From assembly GCF_041449215.1 (NCBI RefSeq), contig NZ_JBGNFV010000001.1:310001-374000 (forward strand): 64,000 nt of DNA, written 5' to 3'. Source of the stretch: Roseivirga sp. BDSF3-8 (GTDB lineage: Bacteria; Bacteroidota; Bacteroidia; Cytophagales; Cyclobacteriaceae). Positions 10,135-18,693 of this stretch are shown here, piece after piece (the first letter of the stretch is position 1; the number at the start of each line of letters is the position of its first letter). The notes under the pieces were generated by a model, which did no database searches, had not been told where the DNA came from, and worked only from the letters and a program-made list of their open reading frames with translations. The translations under genes were made by a program, and so were the position numbers.

Positions 10135-10678
10135 TTTTCAATTTGTTTAAAAGGTTGGTATAAAGGAATTGAAGTTGATTTTTTCCTTTATTGTTCTTAC
10201 CAGGTGCATTAATAACTGAAAAGACTTTAGAGTCAGAGGTATATTCCGTTGACCTTTTCTGCGTATCCCCACTGGTTTGGGGCAGAAATAAATCGTTATT
10301 GATGTAGGTAGACAACAGCACTCCTCTGGTTTTATCGTCCATCTTTTGCTCAAAGTTGTCCACCACAATCTTTCGGCTGGATAACTGATCATTTTCAATT
10401 TTATACTTCAGTTCATTGGATACTGCTACAGGTAAGACGAAGATGATATAGATGTTCCAAAGCTCAAAATCTGTTTCTAAATGATTCTGGTAATATACGG
10501 CTATAACATTGCGTATTTTTTCCCAAAGCTCTCCCAGCGTTTTTTCATCAGCAAGTTCAATGAAGAAGACATTGATCTGCCCTTTCATCTCTTCTATATG
10601 ATGGTAAAAGGTTAATTCAGGAAAAGACCTTTTCATCACAACTTCAAAACGCTCTTTAATCGGTAAAGACTTCTCCAT
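10115..10678 (-). CDS. Probable ABC-three-component middle component
   Basis: A 187-aa soluble protein with no catalytic motif that I can see. It begins MEKSLPIKERFEVVM and has an alternating beta-rich core (GQINVFFIELADE, WNIYIIFVLPVAV). It is wedged between a trypsin-fused protein and the Rad50-like ATPase and overlaps both (23 and 20 bases), so all three are translationally coupled. Size, composition and position match the middle component (MC) of ABC-three-component systems, which links the ATPase to the effector-bearing subunit. I assign it mainly on context; a profile search against the MC families would decide. Confidence 0.5.
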   Translation of the reverse strand: MEKSLPIKERFEVVMKRSFPELTFYHHIEEMKGQINVFFIELADEKTLGELWEKIRNVIAVYYQNHLETDFELWNIYIIFVLPVAVSNELKYKIENDQLSSRKIVVDNFEQKMDDKTRGVLLSTYINNDLFLPQTSGDTQKRSTEYTSDSKVFSVINAPGKNNKGKNQLQFLYTNLLNKLKNEDTEG

Positions 10679-11993
10679 ATACTACCCTTAGTTTGTCCAG
10701 CAAATCCTGGTCTTTATTGATTGCTGCATATTCCTGGTGTCGTTTGATAATGCTTTCCTTTTTAAAGAAATCGATGTGAATGAATTTGAATTCATCAAAG
10801 GGAAAACCGAACCCATCATCGATCTTTAATTGATCACGATCCTGGGTACTTCGTACCTGTGCAATAAGAGGTATAGACCCGTCGATAATATAGGTTTCAT
10901 CTTCCGGTGGTTTTTCAACCCCTACTATTACGAGGCCACCTTTTTTTAACCCCTTGTAATCTGAATATACAAGCTTGGGTATTTCATGACACCAATCTCC
11001 ATTGGTATCAGAAAACAACAAGCGATACTGATCAAAAATATCGGACAAGTTATCCACAGTGTGTACTTGCTTCTTCACAATATTTAATATGGTCAGAAAC
11101 TCAAGCCAGAGTATCCAGATATTTTTTGTTTCCAGTTCCTCTCCTTTATTCTGGTCTATGAGCAGTCTAGTTTGAAAAAAATTCTTGATACCAATAGGTG
11201 TAAATTCATTGTCGATTACCTCTTTACATTTATGCTGGAGATAACCTTTGGTGTAGCTAATATTGTCTTGGGAAAGGCCAGCCTTTAAATCGAACGCTTC
11301 CCCTCTTAGAAAATCGAAACTGGATAAGTAGGAAGGGAATAAAAGAGAAAGCTTATCAGGATGCTCCTCGATTATCTCATTGAAAATTTCAACTGGCGTA
11401 AACTCTATTCTACCTAACTGCTCATCTACCGCTTGGGCCATACTGTTTTGTATTCCTGCCAAATACAGCTTGTTGCCGGCATCTTTTAAAATACACCCGC
11501 CAGAATGGCCTCGTACTTCACCCAGATCAGGATTTCCTGGAATGTGCGCTTCCCTGCGTGCATTCTCGGTGGTACCTAGGATGCCAATTCCTTTATCGGA
11601 TCGAAACCATTGAATTTTATAATCGGGTGATCCATTTCGTCTGGTTTCAGGGTAACCTAATAGCCAAAATTCCTCAGGATTAGTATCCAGGTCGATTAAT
11701 TTATAAAGGGCATTCAAGCCTTCTATTCTAGGAACCGTTATTATGGCAATGTCTTTATCTGGGTGCGGAAAATAGTTAACGCCTGTTTCCAAGTTGTCAA
11801 AAGGAATAGTAAATATTTCCCAATGATCATTTTGGTACTGAAAATGCGTTAAATCAGTAATCCGGTCACCTGCATTTACAATATTATGTTTTGCCGTAAG
11901 GATATAGGTAGCCTTCGGGTCGGCCGGTTGAAAGAAGCATCCGCTGCCTCCGTTAACGATTACGGTATATTCCCTGGCTTGATCTATCGTCAT
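10656..11993 (-). CDS. Trypsin-like serine protease fused to ABC-3C-type C-terminal domain
   Basis: A 445-aa protein. Residues 1-200 are a chymotrypsin-fold protease with a complete triad in the expected contexts: His36 (ILTAKHN), Asp81 (DKDIAII) and Ser164 (RGHSGG). The oxyanion glycine is present and there is no signal peptide, so it acts in the cytoplasm. Residues 200-445 are an unfamiliar alpha/beta region that I take to be the complex-forming domain of the third ABC-3C component. The start overlaps the stop of the MBL gene by ATGA (11990-11993). A cytoplasmic protease tied to a Rad50-like ATPase suggests proteolytic activation or killing upon nucleic-acid sensing. The target is unknown. 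Confidence 0.7.
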   Translation of the reverse strand: MTIDQAREYTVIVNGGSGCFFQPADPKATYILTAKHNIVNAGDRITDLTHFQYQNDHWEIFTIPFDNLETGVNYFPHPDKDIAIITVPRIEGLNALYKLIDLDTNPEEFWLLGYPETRRNGSPDYKIQWFRSDKGIGILGTTENARREAHIPGNPDLGEVRGHSGGCILKDAGNKLYLAGIQNSMAQAVDEQLGRIEFTPVEIFNEIIEEHPDKLSLLFPSYLSSFDFLRGEAFDLKAGLSQDNISYTKGYLQHKCKEVIDNEFTPIGIKNFFQTRLLIDQNKGEELETKNIWILWLEFLTILNIVKKQVHTVDNLSDIFDQYRLLFSDTNGDWCHEIPKLVYSDYKGLKKGGLVIVGVEKPPEDETYIIDGSIPLIAQVRSTQDRDQLKIDDGFGFPFDEFKFIHIDFFKKESIIKRHQEYAAINKDQDLLDKLRVVYGEVFTD

Positions 11994-13051
11994 AATGTAA
12001 AGCCATTTTCGGCACTCATGGCTTGAAAATCAGGGAAGGCATTATAGTCCTCATCCTTGAAAATCACAGGTATTTTTTCAGGGTAATTGAAGTAAATCTT
12101 CGCTTTATTATTGTGATTTACAATCCTTGCCAGGCATTGCTTATCAGGTAACTGGTGTTTGTCTCCATTGGAGGATATGATGTAATTATCCGTATCAATC
12201 AGTTCCAATAATTCATAGTTCGTATTGGCCTTACTGCCGTGATGAGATACCTTGAGAAATTCTGCCTCCAATGGCTTTCGTTCACTATACCCCAAAGAAC
12301 GAAGACACTCAGCTATTTGGTTCGGATGAGCGTCTCCCAGAAACACCCCTCGCTTGCCGTTATATTCGAGTATAAAGCCTATTGAACTGCCATTGTGAAC
12401 GGACGTGTCCTCTTTGAAGAAATCCTCTTGAATGTGTTTCTCTAAAGACCAACCGTAATCATCCTTACCTGATGTTTCCGTAATGGGAGCTTCTTTTTCC
12501 CACTTCCCTAAGAGGACTTTTAGTTTATCTATGTCGGGAGAAAGAAAAGTAAGTTTAAAGTCAAATAGCTTTAGCTTCTTAGATGAATGTATCAAGCGCC
12601 TCTCCCACAAGTCATTTTCTTCCAGGAACTCTTCAAACTTAACACCTTGTCTTATACTAGTGTCCAGGCCTGTTGCGTCACCCAAAGAAAGGGCATTCTC
12701 TTCGGTATTTTCTTCTCCAAAATATTCTGAGATAAGCCGCCCGGAATTAAACCATACTTTTTTTATTAGATACTTGGCCTCTTTATCATTTTTAAACCAT
12801 TTCAGCAAGCCACCAATATGATCGTCATCTACATGGGTCAGGATAAGTAAATCAATAATTTGATGTTTACTTTTTATATCTCTGATAAGTTTCTGAAGCT
12901 CACCCGCTTCCTGTTTGTCTTTCTTATTTTTAAATTGGTAGGTGTTTCCTGGACCTCCATCAATTAAAATGTTTCGTAAGACACCTTCACTATCTTTAAA
13001 AAAAATGTGGATAGAATCACCATTAAATGCTTTAAGCATATTAATTTTCAT
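11990..13051 (-). CDS. MBL-fold hydrolase, ComEC/Rec2-like catalytic type
   Basis: A 353-aa metallo-beta-lactamase-fold protein and the first gene of the four-gene operon. The metal-binding motif THVDDDHIGG gives His73, Asp75, Asp77 and His78. Further ligands are probable in FLGDAH (around residue 238) and SHHGSKAN (around residue 265), the latter typical of the ComEC C-terminal domain and related soluble MBL proteins. There is no signal peptide or membrane segment. Family members cleave phosphodiesters or other phosphate esters, so a nuclease or nucleotide hydrolase effector is plausible. MBL plus trypsin pairs recur in predicted conflict systems. A TTG-N20-TACCTTTA promoter lies just upstream. 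Confidence 0.75.
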   Translation of the reverse strand: MKINMLKAFNGDSIHIFFKDSEGVLRNILIDGGPGNTYQFKNKKDKQEAGELQKLIRDIKSKHQIIDLLILTHVDDDHIGGLLKWFKNDKEAKYLIKKVWFNSGRLISEYFGEENTEENALSLGDATGLDTSIRQGVKFEEFLEENDLWERRLIHSSKKLKLFDFKLTFLSPDIDKLKVLLGKWEKEAPITETSGKDDYGWSLEKHIQEDFFKEDTSVHNGSSIGFILEYNGKRGVFLGDAHPNQIAECLRSLGYSERKPLEAEFLKVSHHGSKANTNYELLELIDTDNYIISSNGDKHQLPDKQCLARIVNHNNKAKIYFNYPEKIPVIFKDEDYNAFPDFQAMSAENGFTL

Positions 13052-13078
13052 AGCTTTTTAAAAATTTTTATTAATAAG

Positions 13079-13109
13079 TAAAGGTATAGTAAATCTTCTT
13101 TTTTTTCAA
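13079..13109 (-). promoter_or_regulatory. Promoter of the ABC-3C/MBL operon
   Basis: Read on the minus strand, TTG (13109-13107) is followed after 20 bases by TACCTTTA (13086-13079), close to the Bacteroidota consensus TTG-N17-23-TAnnTTTG. It ends 27 bases upstream of the MBL start at 13051. The only mismatch to the -7 box is the last base. Confidence 0.45.
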
Positions 13110-13442
13110 TAAAAACAACCTGCTATAATACGCTTTAATATATTTCTGATTTAAAATCCATACCATAAGATCCCCCCTTGTGAACATCTAACTACTCCCC
13201 TCCCCACCTTATCAGCTCATCAAACCTAACAGACATGAAGCTGATAAAAGAAAGGTACCATTACCTAACCCACTCTAAAAGTGCATTCCCAACAGGTCAA
13301 AATATCCTAAGCACTTACAGGCCCTTGGCTTATCAATCAGAAGGGCTAAGCCTATTGCAGCCGAAAGCTTACGAAACCCATCCCAATCATTTCAAAGCCT
13401 CACTTTCCTCAACTCAAAGCCCTCAATTTTCAATAGGATTCA
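13110..13442. other. Gene-free junction between conflict operon and mobilization module
   Basis: Non-coding junction. A plus-strand frame (13235-13564) runs through it into the oriT-like hairpins, but its sequence shows no family features and overlaps strong inverted repeats. I regard it as chance. This is the most likely place for a boundary between two modules of different origin, but no direct repeat or att site is visible. Confidence 0.4.
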
Positions 13443-13534
13443 GATTGCCTTTAGTGCAATCAGCAAGATGTACAATTGTGGGACAATTGGTGAATTACCC
13501 AAATGTGCTGCCGAAGTTGCACGTGGGTAAATTC
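13443..13534. promoter_or_regulatory. oriT-like cluster of three inverted repeats
   Basis: Three hairpin-capable elements lie just upstream of the mobilization genes: GATTGC/GCAATC at 13443-13461; CAATTGT-GGG-ACAATTG at 13473-13489 (7-bp perfect stem); and a nested structure at 13492-13534 with GAATTACCC pairing to GGGTAAATTC (one bulge) around GTGC/GCAC. Origins of transfer for MobC/relaxase systems typically sit here and contain such repeats beside the nick site. The exact nic cannot be placed. Confidence 0.55.
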
Positions 13535-13560
13535 ATTCTCGGAACTCGAATAAGTGGGCT

Positions 13561-13947
13561 ATGAAAAGGGAGAAAAAGAACCCCCTGCAGGCCCGTGTGC
13601 ACGTTCGCATGAGCCAGGCCGAAAAGGAGAAGCTGAAGCAAATGCTTTCAAAAAGTCACTGCCACAGGTCAATAAGTGAACTGGTAAGGCACCTGCTATT
13701 TCACAGGCGTATTACTCTGGATTACCGCAATGCCAGCCAGGACGAAGCCAGGGCTGAGCTGATCAGGCTACGCAATGACCTGCGCAAGATTGGGGTAAAC
13801 ATCAACCAGATGGTGCGCTATTTCCACAGGCAGGACAGCCCGGCTTTAAGACAGGCACAGGCAGAAAAAATCATACACCTATACGAGCAGGCACACACCC
13901 AGGTAATCACCGTATTAAAAGGAATTAGTCACCTGCTAAAAAGATGA
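13561..13947 (+). CDS. MobC-like relaxosome accessory protein
   Basis: A 128-aa basic protein. Residues 10-60 look like a ribbon-helix-helix DNA-binding unit (ARVHVRMSQAEKEKL, then SISELVRHLLF). The C-terminal half carries the MobC/BfmA-type block LRNDLRKIGVNINQMVRYF. Such proteins bind oriT and help the relaxase open the strands. It overlaps the relaxase start by ATGA (13944-13947) and follows the oriT-like hairpins directly, so gene order fits a standard MOB module of Bacteroidota mobilizable elements. It probably represses its own promoter, as is common in the family, but no operator is defined here. Confidence 0.85.
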   Translation: MKREKKNPLQARVHVRMSQAEKEKLKQMLSKSHCHRSISELVRHLLFHRRITLDYRNASQDEARAELIRLRNDLRKIGVNINQMVRYFHRQDSPALRQAQAEKIIHLYEQAHTQVITVLKGISHLLKR

Positions 13948-15188
13948 TTGCAAAGATCAGTACAGGAAAAAGCATTCAGGGCATGCTTAACTACAATGAG
14001 CAGAAAGTGAAAAAGGGTGCAGCCAGTCTTATCTTAGCCAATGGCTATGCGGATGAGGCCGGTGCCCTTAGCTTTTACGATAAGCTGGGAGGTTTTACTG
14101 AGCTTACCCATAAAAACCAGCGCACCAAAACCAATGCCGTGCATATCTCCCTGAGCTTCTCTGCGAATGATGAGGTGGACACCCCTACCATGCAGGCCAT
14201 CGCGGATAGCTACATGGAGCAAATAGGCTTCGGCGATCAGCCTTACCTCGTCTACCGTCATTTTGATACCAGCCACCCACATATTCACCTGGTCACGACC
14301 AACATCCGCGCCGACGGAAGCCGCATCAATATGCACAACCTGGGTAAGACCAAATCAGAAGCAGCCAGGAAGGGGATTGAGGAGGAATTCAGGTTGGTAA
14401 AAGCCGAAGAGCAAAAGCCTAAAACGCTAAAGCCTTTGCACATTGAAAAGGCCCAATACGGTAAAGGGGAGACTAAAACTACCATAGGAGACATTGTAAA
14501 GCAAGTAGTAAAGAACTATAAGTACGCCAGCCTGCCGGAGCTAAATGCCATACTGAGCCAGTTCAATATAAACGCAAGTCGTGGAGAACCCGGCACCCAC
14601 CAGTATAAAAACGGGGGTCTGGTCTACAGCATCACAGACGATGAAGGACAAAAGCTGGGAGTGCCTATCAAGGCAAGTGCTTTACAAGCAAAGCCTACCT
14701 TAAAGAACCTGCAAAAACGCTTTGCCAGGAATAAAGAACTCAGGAAAAGAGACATCCCGCGTTTGAGAGGGGCCATTGATCAGGTATTAGCCCACAATCA
14801 GCTACATACAAAGGAGAGCCTGCAACAAGCACTGAAAAAGAAGGGAATAGCAGTCTTTTACAGGACAAACGCAGAGGGGCTGACCTATGGCATTACCTTC
14901 GTGGACAATGTTACCAGGACCGCTTTTAAAGGCAGTGACTTAGGTAAAGAGTACAGCGTAAATGCTATAATAAACCGCATGGAAGGCAAACCAGTATTGG
15001 AGCTGGTAGCTTTAGTAATTAAAGAAAGTAACAGAGACAGGGCCTTTAGCATGAAGCCTGTAAGCTTTAAAACGCCGGATTTATCAGGTTTAAAGGAATT
15101 GGTAGAGGTTTTAACCACTGGGTATACTGATGAAGACATAGCCTATGGTTTTAGGAAGAAAAAGAAGAGCAGAAGCAAAAACCTGTAA
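13944..15188 (+). CDS. HUH relaxase/mobilization nuclease
   Basis: A 414-aa relaxase. Tyr18 in MLNYNEQK is the likely nucleophile that attacks the oriT phosphodiester. The metal-binding histidines are in HFDTSHPHIHLVTTN (His106 and the HIH at 113-115). The relaxase domain occupies about residues 1-180. The remainder is basic and helical, without helicase or primase motifs. There is no coupling protein or type IV secretion gene in the window, so the element is mobilizable rather than self-transmissible on this evidence. The start overlaps the MobC-like stop. Confidence 0.9.
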   Translation: MIAKISTGKSIQGMLNYNEQKVKKGAASLILANGYADEAGALSFYDKLGGFTELTHKNQRTKTNAVHISLSFSANDEVDTPTMQAIADSYMEQIGFGDQPYLVYRHFDTSHPHIHLVTTNIRADGSRINMHNLGKTKSEAARKGIEEEFRLVKAEEQKPKTLKPLHIEKAQYGKGETKTTIGDIVKQVVKNYKYASLPELNAILSQFNINASRGEPGTHQYKNGGLVYSITDDEGQKLGVPIKASALQAKPTLKNLQKRFARNKELRKRDIPRLRGAIDQVLAHNQLHTKESLQQALKKKGIAVFYRTNAEGLTYGITFVDNVTRTAFKGSDLGKEYSVNAIINRMEGKPVLELVALVIKESNRDRAFSMKPVSFKTPDLSGLKELVEVLTTGYTDEDIAYGFRKKKKSRSKNL

Positions 15189-15506
15189 TTCAGGATGATA
15201 AGTATTTGGGCGTTCCCTGCGGGCGGGCCTTCACCAGTCGCCAGTCCACCCGCAAAAGCCATTCCGGGCTCCGACAATGGCTCAGCCCCTAACGCGGAGT
15301 GATATCAGCCCCCGTCCGCTTCCTGCTCCGCCAACGGTATGCACGGGCGGCACAGTGGCAAGGCCGGTGCCCTTTGGGGTTTTGGCGAAAACTGTCCCCT
15401 TCGGGTAAACTTTTCACCAAAAGCCTTGCCCTAGTCCCGCCCTTAGCGATGGGGGCGGCTTAACAAGAAACGGCGGGGTGGTGGGTGCTGCAGGTCGTGC
15501 GGAGGA
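15189..15506. other. GC-rich non-coding region downstream of relaxase
   Basis: About 320 bases of markedly GC-rich DNA with many short GGGCGG/CCGCCC-type runs and imperfect inverted repeats (for example CGGGCGGG near 15220 and GGGGGCGG near 15450), unlike the AT-rich DNA on both sides. No credible reading frame. Similar GC-rich stretches follow mobilization genes in other Bacteroidota elements. It may be a structured RNA, a replication or transfer site, or simply a remnant. Confidence 0.45.
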
Positions 15507-16364
15507 TTAATACCCGCTCTCAGAAATCCTTTTTACCGGCTGATACGGCACCACTATACGATACCTAAGCCCGCTGGAAAATGCAGGATCCGCACCTGCC
15601 ATGCCACCGTATAACCTTGCAAAGGTATAGGCTTGTTCGAGTGCATCCGGCCAATGGTCTAATGAGGAGTACTGTAGGCTGAGGCCATCCGTACTATCAG
15701 GGTCATTATCTTCTATGGTAAAGGTGACCTCTTCGTCTCCAAAAAACAGGTCCATACTGATAGCAGAGGGTGTCCGGTCAAAGGCATAATAGATAAAGAT
15801 TAATAGATAAATCACTATCAGTTCTTCCTCTAATTCCAGCATAAGCCGACGCTCCTTATCATTGCAGGTGAAAGCAAGGTCATCAAAATCCTTTTGCATC
15901 ATCGAAACACAGAATATGTCAAGTACCCCCGAAATGCCGTATTTTATAAACGTGTCCGAGGCCAGGCAAGATTTAAGCAACCGGCTAACTTTGCCCCCGC
16001 GGTCAACTTCATCCACCAGATCGCTAAAATACTGATGGCTTTTTGTATTATCAGGAGATAGTTCGTCAAAGATGCCACCTAAAAGCAATATCAGGTTTTC
16101 AAACCGCTTAATGATCCTGTCTTCTACCTGATGAGCTATCTGCCTGCGATTTTGTCGTTTTGACTGAAAGATAACCTGCTGGATATATCTATTGTCATAC
16201 GGCACCTGCATAACATTTAATGCCACTAAAGCCTCATTAAGCTTATGGTGGCAAACGTTCGTCATGCGGTTCATCCGGCTAATGACCAGCACATTAGCAA
16301 AAATGACCAACAATAAGGCAGCGCCCATTAAAAGCAAAATGATATCCTCCATTAAATAATCCAT
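15507..16364 (-). CDS. Membrane-anchored degenerate histidine kinase (pseudokinase)
   Basis: A 285-aa protein with one N-terminal transmembrane helix (about residues 7-29) followed by a region that aligns with NarL-type kinases. The dimerisation box reads RRQIAHQVEDRI (residues 73-84), where the usual ELHD phosphoacceptor histidine is replaced by Glu81. The ATPase part keeps DNDPDSTDGLS (G1-like) and a C-terminal LYGGMAG...GLRYRIVVPYQP block, but the N-box and glycine loops are eroded. Phosphotransfer through the standard histidine is therefore unlikely. It is the third gene of a minus-strand unit behind a TPR lipoprotein, 15 bases apart, so the pair resembles a TPR sensor kinase split in two. 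No response regulator is adjacent. The kinase assignment is mine from motif reading. Confidence 0.55.
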   Translation of the reverse strand: MDYLMEDIILLLMGAALLLVIFANVLVISRMNRMTNVCHHKLNEALVALNVMQVPYDNRYIQQVIFQSKRQNRRQIAHQVEDRIIKRFENLILLLGGIFDELSPDNTKSHQYFSDLVDEVDRGGKVSRLLKSCLASDTFIKYGISGVLDIFCVSMMQKDFDDLAFTCNDKERRLMLELEEELIVIYLLIFIYYAFDRTPSAISMDLFFGDEEVTFTIEDNDPDSTDGLSLQYSSLDHWPDALEQAYTFARLYGGMAGADPAFSSGLRYRIVVPYQPVKRISESGY

Positions 16365-16379
16365 GAGTCAGCTGCTTTA

Positions 16380-17981
16380 TTAGTCATTATCCTTACCCGA
16401 TTCGTTTTCATCGTCAGGGTTACCACCTTTACGCTTATTTTTCTTTTTGTTCAGGCGGTCCCACATATTATGGATATCCCGCTCATCGGGAGGTCCTGGT
16501 ACTTTCTTTTCCTTAAGGGTGGGAAATATAGCCGAATAGCCTGCTAAGCGCTTTTGAAATGCCCTTTGTAAATCATCGGTTCTAATTAATACCTTTTTGG
16601 AGTTGTCCATATATAGCCGGTAGGGCTTGTAAAGGACCATTACCAAAATGGCAAGGACAAAAAATCCGATCAGGCATAGGGTATAAAAGTCATAGCGTCT
16701 TTCGCTTTCAGCCATTTCGTGGTGAATGTTTTCGATATATGCCTCATGTTCCTTTGTATGGACCTTATCCCGGTAAGCCAGTTCAGCTTTATGCACCCCA
16801 ACATATTGGCTGTTGTTGAGTTGCTTTACTCGTACCTGATCCTTTTTACTTTGAAACTTATAATAGGAAATTGAATCACCTAAAAGCTTATTCGCAAGAC
16901 TCAAATTATGATACAAGCTGTGAATGATATTTGAGGTCCCCTTTTCATCGAGAAGAACTCCCTTCTTTGAGTAGGTAACTGACTCCTTATATTCATTGAG
17001 GTGAAAGTAGCAATTTGATAAGTCTAGCGTGGCATTCAGTTGAACGTCTGTAATGCCATTTTCTGAGGCTATTGTGTAGGCCATTTCGTAAAAGGGTATG
17101 GCTTCGCGATACCCAATAGAATTTTCAAGCAGATATCCCTTTTTAAGGTATAGGGTTGCTAGTAATTCAGTATTATTATGATGTTGGGCCAACTTTAAAC
17201 CTTCGGAAAGGTATTGATCGGCTAACTCGTACTTACCCAGTTTTATGGCTGGATAAGATAGGGCATTTAAAATTTTTATTTTAGCGTTCGGATTATTGAA
17301 TACGGAAACTATCGTATAGGATTTTTTTAAGCTACTTTGAGCCTTCTCATATTCTTCAATGTTGGAATAAAGTATCCCTTGAAGTTGATAAACTGTCCAC
17401 AAAAAAGAGTCATCTACTTCTTCAAAGTATATCTTATTTAAATATTTGAGGGCATCATCATATTTACCAACTTTGTCAAAGACTTTGGAAATGGCATAAA
17501 GAGCATAAGCCTCTTTTTGAAATTCCCCTTGTGAAAGATATAGGTCTCTTGCTTCAAATAGGTATGGAACGGCTTCAGTAAGCTTTTCACTTTTAAAGAG
17601 TGTATAGCCCTTTTTATAGTTTAGTAGGGCCAAATCTTTAGTTTCTTTTAGCTCTTCTGTGACTCGTTTATAAGCTTCATGATGGTTGCCAGCCTTAGTA
17701 TAGTCATCAAACTTATTGAGATAAAGCCAGTGTAATACATTGTGGCTTTTTTGTTCGCCTTTAAGGTAGAAGGAGGATTCAGATTGAGTTAGTGCACTTT
17801 GAGCAAGCTCTAATGCTTTATCAGGATCAGTGTCAAAATTAGCTTTCGCCCTGTTGAGCAACTCATCTACTATGATGTACTCGTTTTTTGGGGAAGAGCT
17901 GGAAAGCTCTTCCTCCAAATTGTCTTTCATACAGCCTACCATTAATAGGCTGATAAAAATAACTGGTATTATCTTTTTCAT
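16380..17981 (-). CDS. TPR lipoprotein with C-terminal transmembrane helix
   Basis: A 533-aa protein with a lipoprotein signal (MKKIIPVIF..LMVGC, Cys17), about ten TPR-like helical pairs from residue 40 to 400, one transmembrane segment near residues 437-456 (LCLIGFFVLAILVMVLY), and a basic cytoplasmic tail ending in a Lys/Asp/Glu-rich stretch. The layout equals the sensory half of Bacteroidota TPR-histidine kinases. It sits between a small Gly-rich protein gene (one base gap) and the degenerate kinase gene (15-base gap), which suggests that the three act together, with the TPR domain sensing a periplasmic ligand. That role is inferred. Confidence 0.7.
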   Translation of the reverse strand: MKKIIPVIFISLLMVGCMKDNLEEELSSSSPKNEYIIVDELLNRAKANFDTDPDKALELAQSALTQSESSFYLKGEQKSHNVLHWLYLNKFDDYTKAGNHHEAYKRVTEELKETKDLALLNYKKGYTLFKSEKLTEAVPYLFEARDLYLSQGEFQKEAYALYAISKVFDKVGKYDDALKYLNKIYFEEVDDSFLWTVYQLQGILYSNIEEYEKAQSSLKKSYTIVSVFNNPNAKIKILNALSYPAIKLGKYELADQYLSEGLKLAQHHNNTELLATLYLKKGYLLENSIGYREAIPFYEMAYTIASENGITDVQLNATLDLSNCYFHLNEYKESVTYSKKGVLLDEKGTSNIIHSLYHNLSLANKLLGDSISYYKFQSKKDQVRVKQLNNSQYVGVHKAELAYRDKVHTKEHEAYIENIHHEMAESERRYDFYTLCLIGFFVLAILVMVLYKPYRLYMDNSKKVLIRTDDLQRAFQKRLAGYSAIFPTLKEKKVPGPPDERDIHNMWDRLNKKKNKRKGGNPDDENESGKDND

Positions 17982-17982
17982 A

Positions 17983-18186
17983 TTAACTTGGTATGGGTGT
18001 ACTCATACGAGCACTGGAGTTATCATCAATCCAAATTGGTGGCGGGTCTTCTGATTCCCCAGCACCGCCCCCACTGCTGCCAGTGGTTCCGCCATCTCCG
18101 GTTCCACCGAATAATCCGGCTGCGTGTACATTTTTCAGGCCGTATTGCCTGACACTGTCGAAGTTTTCTTTTCTGGTTTTCATCAT
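17983..18186 (-). CDS. Small Gly/Ser-rich protein, possible secreted peptide
   Basis: 67 aa. A charged N-terminus (MMKTRKENFDSVRQYG) leads to HAAGLFGGTGDGG, then a Gly/Ser run and an acidic-proline tail with PPPIWIDDN. It has no hydrophobic signal peptide and no cysteine. The LFGG motif resembles a double-glycine cleavage site, so it could be a leader-type peptide. The stop lies one base before the start codon of the TPR lipoprotein (stop at 17983, next start at 17981), so the frame is probably real and co-transcribed. I do not recognise a family. Confidence 0.5.
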   Translation of the reverse strand: MMKTRKENFDSVRQYGLKNVHAAGLFGGTGDGGTTGSSGGGAGESEDPPPIWIDDNSSARMSTPIPS

Positions 18187-18693
18187 ATCGATAAATTTTT
18201 TGAGTAGTGCTTAGCAGGCCTTTAGGGGCTTTTTAAGCTTCATAAATTAAGATATGACAAAATACAATGATTTTTGTGACAGGGGAAGTTTAGCAATCTG
18301 CCTAGCCTGCAGTAAGGGACAGGTTAAACTTTGCTGGCGAAATTGCCGCGATCTTGCAAATATTCGATCTCTGTATTTTTTCATCTTTCTCCATTAAAAA
18401 GCAAATGGGCGTAGCTTACCCGTATTCGCCCAATCGGGCTAATCTGAAAGATGACCTGAGTTAACCTACTAAGACTTCCCACGCAGAAAGGAAGATTGTG
18501 TAGGTCAGTATTTCAGCTGGTTGTAAATACGGGGCTCATCGCCCGCTAGCAGTAAAATTTTTCTTTTGTCAGAACGAGTAGCAAAATATACATTTTTAGT
18601 AATCATTCAAAGCCCAATATATACCTTCATCGCTGATTAAGAATGCCAGGTAGCCACCATCCAGGGGCATAGGCATTCAAATTTGACCTTTTA
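18187..18693. other. Non-coding region between small protein gene and CRISPR array
   Basis: About 500 bases with no credible frame. The right part abuts the leader-distal, decayed end of the CRISPR array. The promoter for the minus-strand three-gene unit should be near 18190-18260, but no clear box was found. A short inverted repeat, GGGCGTAGC / cgcccaatcgggc, occurs near 18410-18440. Confidence 0.4.

Noticed and set aside
13235-13564. 109-codon plus-strand frame before the MobC-like gene
   Set aside because: It runs through three strong inverted repeats, lacks family features and overlaps the MobC start; better explained as oriT-region DNA.
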